This document shows, in pieces, positions 30,600-42,800 of a DNA stretch of 64,000 nucleotides; within the stretch, counting starts at the first letter, position 1, and each line of letters opens with the position of its first letter. Source of the DNA: Mermis nigrescens (lineage: Eukaryota; Nematoda; Enoplea; Mermithida; Mermithidae); assembly GCA_036768485.1 (NCBI GenBank), contig JAVLUZ010000154.1:6988512-7052511 (forward strand), read 5' to 3'. The notes under the pieces were generated by a model. The model was not told the origin of the DNA. It did not search any database and saw nothing but the letters and a program-made list of their open reading frames with translations. The position numbers were made by a program, and so were the translations under genes.

Positions 30600-30960
30600 A
30601 GTCCTTATCTTTGGAGATGACTAGATGGATCTTTCACGTTGACAAGCCAGGTGAGAGCTTGGTGGTCAGTTTCAACCACAAACTCAGTTCCATAGAGATA
30701 GTAGCCATAGAATTCAATCACCCATACCACTTCTAGAGTCTCTTTCTCTGATATTGCATAATTGCACTCAACAGAATTCAAGACCCGGCTTGAATAGCTC
30801 AGTATAAAGCGATTACCTGACGGCAGATACTTTTGTGTCAGAATGGCACCTAACGCATAATTGCTGGCATCAGTTGTAAAAATGAACAGATGTTTGTCGT
30901 CAAACTTTGGCAATTGTAGAATTGGCAGAGAAGTGACGGCATCCTTGATTTTTTCAAAAG
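30600..30960 (-). pseudogene. pol: Ty3/gypsy RNase H region of pol
   Basis: The open minus-strand frame 30913-30605 has TTDASNYALGAILTQ (first catalytic Asp), YAISEKETLEVVW (Glu) and VETDHQALTWL (Asp), the standard motifs of retroelement RNase H. Upstream it joins the RT thumb and connection segment by a frame change. It removes the RNA strand after reverse transcription. Confidence 0.9.
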
Positions 30961-32293
30961 CTTCTTGGTGCTTTTTGGTTCACACAAAAGGTGTATCTAC
31001 TCGCAATAGCATGAAAAGTGGCTTAGCTATTTTTGCAAGATCCTTTACAAACCTCTTGAAACAATGGACAAGTCCAAGGAATTTTTGTATGCCTTTCACA
31101 TTTCTAGGAGTCGGAAAACTTTGAACATTGGTAACTTTCATGGGATCTGGCGCGATCCCAAAAGAGCTAATTTTATGGCCTAAAAATTGCGCTTCATGAT
31201 GGGCAAAATGACATTTATCAGGCTTAACCCTCTGTTAACCGTGTCCTATGCTGGAGGGATAATGTATCAATTTTGTGGCGATTTATTCCGTTCTACCTTA
31301 TCTATGTGTCCAATACTTTGTCTAGCCTCGTTTTGGCTTCAGTTGCATCCTTTTTAATGGTTTAGCTCGAAGAGGAGTTATAGAGTAGTAAGAAATAGAC
31401 ATTTTTGGCCTTTTTGCAGTGACATCACAAAAACTCAAGATGGGAAAAATAAGGTTCTAATAGAAAAATTTAGTGGTTTATTTTTTAGCTCTTTAAATGC
31501 ATTTACTGGATGTGTTTAACACAATAGAGATCTACTTTTTCTTGTTTTTGCATAATGTACAACAGGTGCCTATTGTTATGCATTGTGATAGTTTTTTTGA
31601 TATATCTCTTTCAAAAATAATTTTCACAGGAAATAACAATCATATTCAGAAAGAGCATAAAAAATTGCACTAAATGAAAGTAATAGCTGTCAGAAGATGT
31701 TAAGAAGGCATAGCTTAATATGCACTAGGAGTTTATACTATGATGGTGCACTTTGACTGCAAAACCATGATGATAAATGGAGGGTTAATGCGCAGTTCTG
31801 TGTCATTTATGGCCTTAAACACTTTCTCTAGGTCTTGTAGATGTTCTAGAAAAGTTTGTTAAAAAACTATGATATCATCAATGTAAACTATGCACTTGTT
31901 CTAATTTAGTCCTGCTAGAACTAATTCCATTTAGCGCTGAAAGTCTGCTGGCGCATTTTTGAGGCCAAATGGTAACACATTGAATTTGTAGTGACCGACG
32001 GGGCAAATAAAAGCTGTTTTATCCCATGATTCTTTATCTAACGGGATTATCCAATAACCTGATTTGAGATCTAGCATCGAGAAATATGCTGCCGATCCAA
32101 GAGCATCAAAATAGTCTTCAATTTGGGTTAGAGGGTACACTTGGGTCTTAGTAACTTCATTTAAACAACAATAATCGACCACTGGGCGTAAAGAACCGTC
32201 CTTTTTCCCAATTAGGAATAATGGACTAGCCCATGGGCTTGTAGTTGGACAAATCACTTTATCAGCTAGCATTTTATTGATAACTCCTTGCAT
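30961..32293 (-). pseudogene. pol: Ty3/gypsy reverse transcriptase, split by a MITE
   Basis: 32293-31931 is open, with MQGVINKMLADKVICPT, SPWASPLFLIGKKDGSLR, YFSMLDLKSGYW (first catalytic Asp) and LPFGLKNAPADFQR. The YIDD box is at 31874-31885 in a different frame. After the insertion 31228-31784 the remaining part reads CHFAHHEAQFLGHKI and FPTPRNVKGIQKFLG. Stops and shifts make it non-functional. Confidence 0.88.
31228..31784. mobile_element. piggyBac-like MITE with TTAA flanks
   Basis: The insertion is flanked by TTAA on both sides (31224-31227 and 31785-31788). The termini are CCCTC and its inverse GAGGG, followed by weaker inverted similarity. TTAA targets and CCY termini are the piggyBac signature. 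It is 557 bp with no coding and interrupts the RT gene. Confidence 0.75.
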
Positions 32294-33126
32294 CGCTTTT
32301 TGATGCTAATTATGGATAAGATACATTTTTCCTTTGACAGGCGGGCTATCACATGTGTCTATATGATGTTTCATGAGCAGTGTTTGGCCTAGAGGCTCTC
32401 CTTTCAGGGCAAAAATGGATATATAATGCTGAAATAATTCACAAACTTGTTGTTGATGAGAGGCATTAATTGCTAAGCCATTTAAGGCTTTATTGATGGA
32501 TGCAAAAAGTTTTGGAGTTCTATCGTCCGTTAGGATGACCTGAGACATGATTTCAGCTTCAGTCATTAGGGAACCAATGAATTATCTGATATCAATGGTA
32601 ATAGGTGATTTAGTTGTATTACAGATGCATAGGGGAAAACAGGGACTGATGTGTCAATGATAGCTGGTGCAATGAACAGTGATTTGCTTAGCATGAAATC
32701 ATTGTCAGATTCGAAAAGAGCAATTTCAGCATTCAATTGGCTGCAACAAACATATCCGGGTGTCACAACTTTGTGACGAGGTTGAATGACAATTGATTCG
32801 GTAACAGTTTTGTGAGTACTAACCGGACATGCAATTTGCTTATCAGGGTTTACACATAAATGCTTTTTGTCAATTGGTTAAAGTAATTCAACACTGTTGA
32901 CAAAAAGTAGGGCATGTTTGCAAAAATTGAAGCCTAGAAGGATATCTTCCAGTAGGTTATCAATGATTGAGACAACAGCTCGTTTAATTTGTTCTGCAAC
33001 TGTTACTTGCATGATATAGGTGGAACGCACTGTTGCTGTCATTTTTCCAATGCCATGTACAACATTTGCTACCTGCTTTGGTGGAAATTGGAAACATAAG
33101 CGCAGAAAAACGCTTGTAGTTATCAT

Positions 33127-33395
33127 CACATGTGGACGTGGGGGGGGGTATGCATGCACCCACAGAAGTTGAAATACCCCCCCCCACAGAAATCAAAATA
33201 CCCCCCCCAGAATTCAAATTTTGAAATTTTTTTTGCTTTTTTTAGCGATTCTTTGATGCCATTGAATAGTGCTTGATGAAAAACGTCGAAAAATGGTCTT
33301 AATTAGCCAAACAACCACTTTTAAGACCATTTTTTGACCTTTGAGAATCTTTTCAACCCCTACCCTCCCCAGAATTTTGGTGCTGCCCACCTATG
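33127..33395. mobile_element. MITE family A, reverse orientation, TSD GTYATCAT
   Basis: Flanks GTTATCAT and GTCATCAT match at 7 of 8 positions. It lies in the protease gene beside the hAT at 33410. Confidence 0.9.
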
Positions 33396-33485
33396 GTCAT
33401 CATTGTAACCAGAGCCCTGTGTGGGGCGGGTCAGCCCGCCCTGTCCCGCGGGCCCGCGCGGGCTTTTTGCGGGGCGGGTCACATG

Positions 33486-33758
33486 CATATGTGGGCAGCA
33501 AGAAAATTCTGGGGAGGGGGGTGCAAGATTTTTTTGAAAGTCAAAAAATGGCCTTAAAAATGGTGGTATGGCGATAAAAACACCATTTTTCGACGTTTCT
33601 CATCAAGCACTATCCATTGGCATCAAAAAATTGCGAAAAAAACGAAAAAAATTTTCAAAAATTGAATCCTGGGGGGATATTTTGGTTTCTGGGGGGGGGG
33701 TATTTTGGTTTCTGGGGGTGCATACCCCCCCCCAAACCATCTCCCACGCCCAGGTGTG
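33486..33758. mobile_element. MITE family A nested in the GC-rich hAT, TSD GTCACATG
   Basis: A perfect 8-bp TSD lies at 33478-33485 and 33759-33766. The sister hAT copy near 58670 has GGTCACATGG uninterrupted, an empty site. Confidence 0.95.
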
Positions 33759-34033
33759 GTCACATGGCTGGCGGGGCGGGGCAAAGCTTTATTTTCTAAA
33801 AATTTTGGCGGGGCGGGGCAGGCCTTTCTTTTTTTAAATTTTTGTTGTCCAAAAGGATATGTGCGCAAAATTGATTCCAATGCACAAGATTTTGCGAAAT
33901 AGACTATAGTTCTAAGTAATGCTCTGCTGCTCATCCTCTGAATAAATACTTAATGAAATAGAACACATGGGGGCTGTTAAAATAATACAAATTGAAATAA
34001 TCCAGCTTTACCATGCATAAGCTTACATAAATA

Positions 34034-34816
34034 CAGTGTTTCAAAAAAAAAAAACGAAACCCATATTTGACCTTGTAACTTCCTAACGGCTCGCTCAATT
34101 TCAATGCAAATTGTTTTAAACGATAGACAAAAACCGTCGTAAGAAACTTGCTCTGTTCTTCTGAAACGCGCAATTGTGTAAAATTCGTTTTTATCATTAA
34201 ATACAATGCGTGTTTAGAAATAAATCATGTGTTTGCAACGTTGTAGCATTTAATCGAGTGAACATTTTAGAATACGGTCTGCTCTATTCAGAAGTCTCTT
34301 TGTCTAGCTGTTAGCCTGTAAATTTTCGTACTATTTCGCTACTTGGTTCGAGAGTTATTAAACTTTCGCCAAATGTCATTCCTTAGGTCATTCACAAGCA
34401 CAAGCAACTCCTGCTTATTTTGTCATTGCTGGCTCAATCGCCGAGGGAGTGTCCTTAGGCAAAAACTCAATAGCTCTTGAACAAACAAACAAAATAAAAG
34501 TAAAATTTAGAGGCAACTAGCTAGATAAATGAGCTTTCGATTGAAGCAAACTGTATTCTAAAATGTTCACTCGATCTGAAGCTACAATATCGCAAACACA
34601 TATTCATTTCTTGCGACACATTGTATTTAATGAAAAAAAACGACTTTTACCCAAATGTGCGTTGTACAAGAACAAATAAAGCTGCAAAAACGAAACTTTG
34701 TGAGATAATTATGAAGGTTTTTATCTATTGATTAAAGCAAGCTGCATTTAAATTGAGCGATTCGTTTTGAAGTTACAAGGTCTGATATGGGTTTCCTTTT
34801 TTTTTGAAACACCCTG
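34034..34816. mobile_element. mariner-like MITE in the GC-rich hAT, TA flanks
   Basis: Inverted ends of about 40 bp: CAGTGTTTCAAAAAAAA..GAAACCCATAT and, inverted, CAGGGTGTTTCAAAAAAA..GAAACCCATAT. TA lies on both sides. It is 783 bp with no transposase. The sister hAT copy lacks it (CTTACATATATGTATATAGG near 58925). Confidence 0.88.
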
Positions 34817-34844
34817 TATATATAGGTAGGCAGGCACCTACATA

Positions 34845-35095
34845 CACACGTAAGCGTGGGGGATGGGGGGGTTTGGGGGGCATGCACCCCCAGAAGTTGA
34901 AATACCCCCAGAAATCAAATACCCCCACAGAAAATTTTTTTCGCTTTTTCAGCAATTTTTTGATGCCATTGGATAGTGCTTGATGAGAAACGTCGAAAAA
35001 TGGTGTTTTTTTCGCCATAGGACCACTTTTAAGACCATTTTTTTTTTACCTTTAAAAATTTTTTCACCCCCAGAATTTAGGTGCTACCCACCCAT
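34845..35095. mobile_element. MITE family A in the GC-rich hAT, TSD CCTACATA
   Basis: Perfect 8-bp TSD at 34837-34844 and 35096-35103, reverse orientation. The corresponding place in the sister hAT copy (about 58952) shows CCTACATATAGGTACA uninterrupted. Confidence 0.94.
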
Positions 35096-36228
35096 GCCTA
35101 CATATATGTAGGTACACGCTACGTCTTTACATAAGGTAGACTATCACCTATAGGATTTGAGTAATGGCGAGCATTGGGATCTGGGTTGTTCCCTTGGATC
35201 CAGCAGACCCGCAAAATTGATTTTGTTGTACTAGTTTTGGCGATTTCGCCCCATCAGACCCCTCAGAATTTTAGCAATCAGCAGTGCAAGATTATGCCTT
35301 TTGCAGTTTACCTACATACCTAGCTACACCTATCACAGTAACATCATTGTTGTTCCAATAAAGTTTATTGCTGTAAGACATTAGCTATTATTCAATTTAC
35401 AAAATTGCATTGCAATCATTTACATTGAAGATTTTGTATCACTCATTGTCCGGTTCTTAATCTTCTTGCATTCTGGCTCCTTTTTGACCAGAAATGGATA
35501 CATAGAGTACATGAAAAAATTTTGCGGGGCGGGGTGGGCCTAATTTTTGTAACATTACTGCAGGGGCGGGGCGGGTCTAAGGAGCTGCGGGGGCGGGGCG
35601 GGCTTTATTTCTTTCTTGGCGGGGCGGGGCGGGTCAAAAAATTTTGGCCCGCGCAGGGCTCTGATTATAACTTGAGATCCTGTGTCAATTAATGCAGGAA
35701 GCTTTACTCCATTGATTTGCGCTATTATTGCAGGCAAATTAGTAGATACATGGCTAACAGTGGGCTTGTTAGCAACATCATGAGCTTTTACTTGCAAATT
35801 TAGCTTTTCATAGACAGCTAATTGTTTCTGTAGGCAATGATTTTCTTTGAGAAATGCTTGAGATGCATAAAGCTGTTCCAAATTATCGGAAGTCAAAACA
35901 GACAAAGTAATGACATTGTCGTTATTATTAGTCAATTGGGTCGGATGCAGTGGGGGAATGTAATGGTGGGTGTGTGATAGATACCAAGTACGTGACTGCC
36001 AGGGCATCAGAACCATGAGGTGGGCAGCACCTAAATTCTGGGAATGGGGTGATTGAAAAAATTTTCAAAGATGAAAAATGGTCTCAAAAGTGGTTGTATT
36101 GTCAAAAAACCATTTTTTAACGTTTATCATTAGCACTATCTCAATATCTAAAAAATCGCAAAAAAGCACAAACAAATTTTCAAAAATTGAATTCTGGGGG
36201 GTATTTCAACTTCTCGAGGGGTGCATAC

Positions 36229-36472
36229 CACACATATGTGGGTAAGGCGGATATGTGGGTATGCATCCCCAGAGGTTGAAATACCCCTCCCAGAAATCAA
36301 AATACCCCTCCCAGAATTCGAATTTTGAATATTTTTTGCTTTTTAGCGATTTTTTTTGATGCCATTAGATAGTTCTAAATGAGAAACATCAAAAAATGGC
36401 GTGTTTTTGCCATACAACCACTTATACCACTGACCTTTTGAACACCCCAGAATTTTGGTGCTGCTCACCGTG
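36229..36472. mobile_element. MITE family A, nested copy 1
   Basis: Flanks GTGCATAC and GTGCATCC match at 7 of 8 positions. The target is the outer copy's GGGTGCATAC segment. Confidence 0.85.
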
Positions 36473-36483
36473 GTGCATCCCAC

Positions 36484-36755
36484 CACATGTAGGCGTGGGG
36501 GTTTGGGGGTATGCACCCCCAGAAGTTGGAACTACCTTCTTACCCAGAAATCAAAATACCCCCTTCCCCCCAGAATTAAAATTTTGAAAATTTTTTCTGC
36601 TTTTTTAGCAATTTTTTGAAATCATTGGATAGTGCTTGATGAGAAACGTCAAAAATGGTGTTTTTTCGCCACACATCCACTTTTAAGACCATTTTTTGAC
36701 CTTTGAAAATTTTTTTATTAACTCCCCCTCCCAAATTTTGGTGCTGCCACCTATG
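36484..36755. mobile_element. MITE family A, nested copy 2
   Basis: Flanks CATCCCAC and CATACCAC match at 7 of 8 positions. It lies 11 bp from nested copy 1, whose duplicated target it overlaps, so it inserted after copy 1. Confidence 0.87.
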
Positions 36756-36790
36756 CATACCACCTACCCAAACCCCCTGGCCCATGTGTG

Positions 36791-39227
36791 GTTAGAATGC
36801 ATAGGTTGCTGAGATAATTGTTGATATATGTTTTTAGGCTGATGATAACTCTGAGAATACTCTGCAAAGTGATTGTTTGCATATACTTTTATTGTCATTT
36901 TTGTAATATAGCATATTACTGTAGGGGTTACAGTAGTTTTGGTGATCACCATAATTTTGACAAAAATCATTACTCGGACATCAAAAATCTTGATGAGTCA
37001 TAATTTTGAGATGTAGATGGATACTGTGAGTTTTGAAACACATGAGTATTATATAGGTTACGGTAGTTCAGACAAAATGATGATGGGTTAGTTTGAATCC
37101 TGGCATAGATTGGCTATGATGACAAAATGCGTACTCACTGGAATTGTGAGCTTTGCTGTTACAATAACTACGGTCATTGTTTTGTGGGCGCCAAAAACAT
37201 TCATCTCTGGTGTGGCTTATGTGTTTGCAATAAATACAGTATGGTTGCGTTGATGCATTAGATGTCTCTGGATGCGCTTGTCAAAAAGATGTAGATTGAC
37301 AGGTGTATCATTTTGATAATACTTTGAATGACAAAAATTTCCTTTTGGCCAAACACTACTAGACACTGCAGCAGCTGTTGCTGGTAAATATGGGGTAGGC
37401 TGCTTAACTGAAGCATACTGTAGGTTTGCAAACTCAATACAATGCGCCAGCATAAAGAAAATCTTATGGCAGCGCTTCAGGCGCTCTGTTGTAAGCTTCT
37501 TTGGCGATTTCTTGATTCATCCCTTTTCTAAGCTGATGACAAAGCATTTTGTCGAAAGCTGGGAGTCAACCTGATTTAAGGTTGAGCGCACACCTGGGCG
37601 TGGAGGGGTTTGGGGGTATGCACCCCAGAAACTAAAGTACCCCCATCCCCCAGAAATCAAAATACCACCCCCAGAATTCAATTTTTGAAAATTTTTTTTC
37701 GTTTTTTCGCAATTTTTTGATGCCAGTGGATAGTGCTTGATGAGAAACGTCGAAAAATGGTGTTTTTATTGCCACACCACCATTTTTAAGGCCATTTTTT
37801 GACCTTCAAAAAAATCTTGCACCCCCCCCAGAATTTTCTTGCTGCCCACGTATGGTTGAGCGCAAATAAGATCTTTGTGTAAGGCCAAAAAAAGCATGTA
37901 CAGACTCCAATTGGAGCTGTTCTTGCTCAAGAAATCTGTCAAACAACGTTTCTGTGTCTATGGGACAAAACTCTGCAATTAATGCTTGTTTTGTGTCTTC
38001 ATATGATTGACAAAGATTGAGGGGTAGGGAGCAAAACAGTCAGGTGTTTTAAGTGCCAAAAGAGGTTGGCAAGAACTCAACACACAATCTTCCATCAATT
38101 CTATAGCCACCTGCTAGTCTCTCAGATTTGAGAAAATCCATGAATGTCCGTTTTTTCACCTTGAAAAAACTTCTTATTGGCTGTTGTGATTTGAATTTGT
38201 TGCAAAAATGGACCTCTCTTCACAGAGTCAGCTTGGTAATGAATACCTGTATTTGATGAGCTATCAGACAGATCATCACAATGACGACAACAGGAATGTT
38301 GGAAAAGAGGTCTACACTGTGTAGGTCTTTCCAATAGTGAGTCAAAAACTTGGTCTGGATAATGAAGTCTTCGGTTCTGCTGATACTGAGGTGGTATCTG
38401 ATCCAATGGGATCGAAACACCTGTATTTGGCAAAAAATTTGACTTTGCAGAATGTGCATTGCATGTAGTGGGGGTAATTTGGCATTTATGGGATCAACTT
38501 GGTTAGAGACCGGCAGAACAGCGGACAATGCGAGGTGTACTCGTGGAGACATTTCAACATTTGCAAAATGAGCAAAATGTTGCGGCTCAGCGTTTACGGT
38601 GACAATGAGATGCAATGACTGCTTTGCAATTTGCTGATTAGGATGCATGGAGCCTGACAAACAACAGATGGGCGTTGACGTTGCAAGCTGCATGCGTGAA
38701 TCCAAGTCAGCATTTGCAAAATGAGCAAAATGCTGCTGGTCCACGTCTGCAGTGATGATAGAAGCTGGTTTCTGCTAGGCTGCAAATCAGGGTTTGCAGA
38801 ATTTGCATTTTGCTGTTGTGCATGCACATGCTCTTCAGCGATACGTTCAAGACAATTTTCCAACTCTCGCATGTGAGCAAACATCACATTTGAAAGATTT
38901 TCTGAATTGCAATTTTTGGCAACTCAATTCACATTTGTGTCGGAAACTGAATGTTGAGGATTAGCAATTGTTGTTTCATTCATAATTTGGCAAAGTGTGA
39001 TGTTGTCATTGTTTGCAACTTGATTAGCTTTGCGGAGAGTCAACACTTATGTCTGGTTTTCTGACACTGAGTGTCTGATTGGCGTTTGCAATGTTGTCAC
39101 CACTTGCACAGATTTGTGCATTGGCGCTATGGTTGAATCTGAGTCATTAGACAAATTTTGAGTGGTTTTCTGGTCGCTAGCCTGCTTGAGCGACTTATTG
39201 GGGGCTTTTCTTCCCAATTTTAGCCAT
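36791..39227 (-). pseudogene. gag: Ty3/gypsy gag, frameshifted
   Basis: The start is MAKIGKKSP at 39227, followed in a shifted frame by a Ser/Thr/Asn-rich N-terminus. 38887-38594 has REALENC-like helices (FAHMRELENCLERIAEEHVH). Capsid-like segments near 38170-37900 include GFSQI, SYEDTKQALIAEFC and ETLFDRFLEQEQLQLE. The nucleocapsid zinc knuckle CIYCKHISHTRDEC lies at 37197-37238 (CX2CX4HX4C). A Gln/Asn-rich tail follows to 36791. A MITE (37589-37854) interrupts it. The product would form the retroelement particle. Confidence 0.78.
37589..37854. mobile_element. MITE family A in gag, TSD GTTGAGCG
   Basis: Perfect 8-bp TSD at 37581-37588 and 37855-37862 (agreement extends to GGTTGAGCGCA). Reverse orientation. 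Confidence 0.95.
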
Positions 39228-39565
39228 TTTCCGGCTACTTACGTGCCTGGCCTGGCAAACATTTGAGATTAAGATCAGGACAATTAAGTTTTGTCACAAC
39301 CCCAATCTCGGACAAGAAAAATATGCACACAAACACAATAGAGTTAAAAAATACACACAAACAGAATAATGTTAAGAATGCACATGAGCATAATAACGTT
39401 TCACAAAGTGGAATCAATTTTTTAAATTTTTTGGCGGAAAAATGAACAATCTTAGCTTCAGCCGGTCATAGTGAAAGACCTTTAATGTAAATCAAGAGCG
39501 TAGGTACATTTATTCGCATACTTAGCCCCAAATCTTAGCTTATGCACTTGCACGGGGGTTCTCAC
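39228..39565. other. Sequence upstream of gag, no LTR seen
   Basis: Contains a repeated ACACAAACAMAATA motif (39315-39370). A 5' LTR or leader would be expected here, but no repeat of this sequence is found at 27.8-28.3 kb. Confidence 0.35.
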
Positions 39566-39805
39566 CATACATGGGCAGCAAGAAAAATCTGGGGGTGCAA
39601 GATATTTTTTGAAGGTCGAAAGAATGGCCTTAAAATGGTGGTATGGCGATAAAAACACCATTTTTTGACGTTTCTCATCAAGCGCTATCCATTGGCATCA
39701 AAAAATTGGCGAAAAAAATTTTCAAAAATTGAATTCTGAGGTGGGGTATTTTGGTTTCTGGGGGGTGCATACCCCCCAAACCCCCTTCCCTTACGCCCAG
39801 GTGTG
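39566..39805. mobile_element. MITE family A, TSD GTTCTCAC
   Basis: Perfect 8-bp TSD at 39558-39565 and 39806-39813. Confidence 0.95.
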
Positions 39806-42800
39806 GTTCTCACCCTTATTTGGGGGTCAATCACCAGCCAGCAACTCAGGGGTAAGCGGCCCAGCCTATTCAGGGTAGCCCAGCCCTCCACGCATGCACC
39901 TAGTGAAACTTACTTACTTAACCCCTTGAGATTAAGTACCTAATTAAGGTAAGTTACCGGGAAACCTAAACAAGGGCTCAAAAAGATTATTATTTAATTT
40001 GTTTTAGACCAAATTCCAGTGCTTGAAAATATTGAGGATCGTAAGTACAGTGTAGCACAAAGACAGAGATTCAACAGCATGGAAATTCAACCATGCCCAA
40101 CATTGTTAATTAAAAGATTCATTTTTTATAATATTTTTGGGCAGAAAAGTTATGAAGCAATGAAAAAGCAACAGCATGGAGAATACATGCTGTTCTCTGT
40201 TGTGTTACGCTAATAGATAAAATAAAACAATGTATTTAACATGGGTGTAAAGCCCAGCCAAAGGCATACAATGATACCAATTGGCACACATGAATGATAA
40301 AAGAAAGCATAAGGGTGAAAAGACTCCTGCCAACTACGCTGCAACTAAATGACAATTTCTGCAGCCAAGCAGAATAAGAAGGTACATACAGAGTCTACTC
40401 TACATACGGCAAAGAAAACGGAACACATTCAGTGCGGAAGACAGGCTCTCAGGCTCAAGAAAACTGATGCAAATTGAGAAAAATCTTAAAAGTGCGTCAA
40501 AACTGCGCTCACACACAGTTTTAACCAGCACAGAAAAAGAGGTGTATCAACACAAACAAAGAGAATTGAAATGGATCTATGAATATGACAATAGGCCTAT
40601 GGGCAAAAGCTTATGGTAAAGGTATGTACAAACAAGACTGGCACAAATATGAGACACATACATATGCTCTTCAAGTACAGTCAAGATCACAAGTAAGGCA
40701 CCTTGTCATAATTCCAGCTCAATTCTGACGTCAGGTGATGTATTTCTGAGCATAAGCCTGAAGTGCGGATATGTCAGGCCGACCCTCAGCTTGATATTTC
40801 TAAAAGGCCAAAATGTCAGCCTGAAGCAGGCAATTACATAATATGTGACATTACTGACAATGTGTCAATCACAAGAGTAATATTTCATTGAAACACTAAT
40901 ATGGCTATTTGAGTACTTCATGTGCATGCATACTGTAGGTTGCACTACCAATGAGTGGTCCACGTGCTGATGATAACCTTTGTTTTACAGTAATGCATAG
41001 GTACCTACATGGTTGACATGCTGCTTGCAAAGATTCAGATGTATACATCTATAGTTTGTGCTACCTAAATGTAGCATATGCACTTACACATTTATCGTAT
41101 GTTGCGCCTGTATTATTAATGAAGCAAAATAAAATCCTAAAAATTGTGTTTACTGTACTCGAAAATTGAATAAAATTACATATTAATAACTGAAAAAATG
41201 GTTAGCTTCAAAAGCGGTTTTACACATGCATCTTCAAAATTACAGCAATAAAATTTGGCACAGGAAAACCTAAACGGTTATGTATATTATGAAGCACAAT
41301 TGGGCATTGGGTCCATATATTCTGGGGTTTAGATTCTCCCAAGAATCCTGAATGACTCAGAATGCATTACAGTAGATGCCCAGAAATTAATTATGGACAT
41401 TTTTGTTGTTCTTGTGATTTTTTCATTTTGGTGCATCAGCTCCTACAGATTTCAGTTGCTTGCTGGCCTTGTAATGTTTGGAACCAATTTTATATCAATT
41501 TAGGTCACTCTGAAACTTGTGATGTTTTGTGAAATAGAATTACGTGCATGTACATAGATATGAACAACCTAATGCATTACAATGTGAGGTGGTGTGGTGA
41601 CACAAGTTCTCCACGACCTCTATTTGAATTATTTTACTTCTACAGTTTTCTGCTGATTGCTAGCTGCTTAGATAGGTAGGTAACTACAGTATGATGCTCT
41701 TATTGTTGGAAATAATTGACAGCCTACATACTTATGTACTCTATCTTTGTTCCCACATTGTATTGCAGAATAAGATATTAGTACCTACCTATTTTCTTTT
41801 TTCCAAAGAATATGAAAACTGAGGATAAAGGCCGTAGCATGTACGTACGTACAGGTGGTAGGTATACTTTTAGATGCATCATTTCTTTGATTTTGTCACC
41901 ACTGGTACTTTTCAACTGAGGTTGGACTGGGCTGCCTGTGTCTATCATGGTCAACAACTGTGTTACATCTCTCAATCATTTTCAATAATATAATCAAAGG
42001 TTTTCACATTTTTTTCATAACTTTTTAAAGACAATATTCAAACAAAATTTGACATTTTATTTTCCATTCTGCACAACAATCAATGATTGATAATCTATAG
42101 TCTGTTCCATTTAACTTGGCGGTTTTCTTTCAAACTTATCCTCAAGAATGTGGCTACAAAAGTTGTTAAAAATTGTGATGCAGTAATGCGGCTTAAGCAT
42201 GGCATGCATCTCCTATGACTCAGTGTAGAATATCTAAGTTAACAGGACTAGTTTTAAGCACTTTTGTTGTCACTTTCAAATTTTTTTCAAAAAGCTTAAA
42301 GTTTATGAAATGGACTATTAGGAACCTTTTTATTATAGCAATCATGTTTTCGATTTGTAATGCTTTGAAACATAAATTGAATTTCCTATTTTACTGTGTT
42401 TTTGCTTGTCTGTCACCATCCTCTTATAATCTCACTTTTGTCCTGTCCTATGAATTTCCTGTATCAATATTCATTGTATAATGTGCATAGTTGTATGCAC
42501 AGGTATTTTATATTATATCTCAAGCATATTATTCATAGGTGTGTCAGTTTCTTGACTGATGATAACGAGTGGTGTTGATTGACCCCACATTAGTTAGCAA
42601 AATTTAATTTTAATTTAATTTTAGTTCACATTTTAAAGTGCCTTTTCTGGCTCAAAAACAGTGAATAAGTGTGAAAAACATTAATTTTTATAGCATTTCT
42701 GATAAGGCTTTATTTTTTCTAGAAAGTATGTATGTATGTATGTAGAAAGAAAAAAATTTCTGACAAAATATGAGAAATGTTAGAGTTGTAGAAACAGAAA

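Larger units (their letters stand above)
33410..35663. mobile_element. GC-rich hAT element, ends CAGAGCCCTG (copy 1)
   Basis: Termini are CAGAGCCCTGTGTGGGGCGG and, inverted, CAGAGCCCTGCGCGGGCC. Subterminal GGGGCGGG arrays lie at both ends (33430-33480, 33770-33815, 35525-35635). Flanks ATTGTAAC and ATTATAAC match at 7 of 8 positions. A second copy is at 58619-60380. Inside are three later insertions. No transposase domain was recognised. 35100-35450 contains conserved non-coding sequence shared with the other copy. Confidence 0.88.
32294..36012 (-). pseudogene. pol: Ty3/gypsy aspartic protease and RT N-terminal region
   Basis: The retroviral-type protease active site LPALIDTGSQV is at 35675-35700 (DTGS codons 35675-35686). 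The hAT element 33410-35663 and MITE 33127-33395 cut in right after it. Coding resumes at 33120 with RLCFQFPPKQVANVVHGIG and goes on to SIIDNLLEDILLGFNFCKH near 32940, the second half of the protease fold. Further segments at 32766-32306 link to RT (EPLGQTLLMKHHIDTCDSPP). It would process the gag-pol polyprotein. Confidence 0.8.
36013..36790. mobile_element. MITE family A with two nested copies
   Basis: The outer copy begins CATGAGGTGGGCAGC and ends GGCCCATGTGTG. Its flanks ATCAGAAC and GTTAGAAT match at only 5 of 8 positions. Two reverse-oriented copies sit in its G-rich tail. It separates gag from the protease coding. Confidence 0.85.
28281..39227 (-). mobile_element. Degenerate Ty3/gypsy retroelement with nested insertions
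   Basis: Minus-strand gene order is gag (39227-37090), protease, reverse transcriptase, RNase H, integrase (to about 28281), as in Ty3/gypsy elements. Coding segments are broken by frameshifts and by at least ten later insertions. No LTR pair, primer-binding site or polypurine tract was identified. Confidence 0.88.

Noticed and set aside
33423..33480. GC-rich hairpin-like stretch as a CpG-island promoter
   Set aside because: It is the GGGGCGGG/GGGCCCGCG subterminal array of a hAT element, repeated at its other end and in a second copy.
38220..38744. Separate gene beside gag
   Set aside because: The sequence is an alternative frame of the frameshifted gag. Overlapping frames share the same Gln/His-rich composition.
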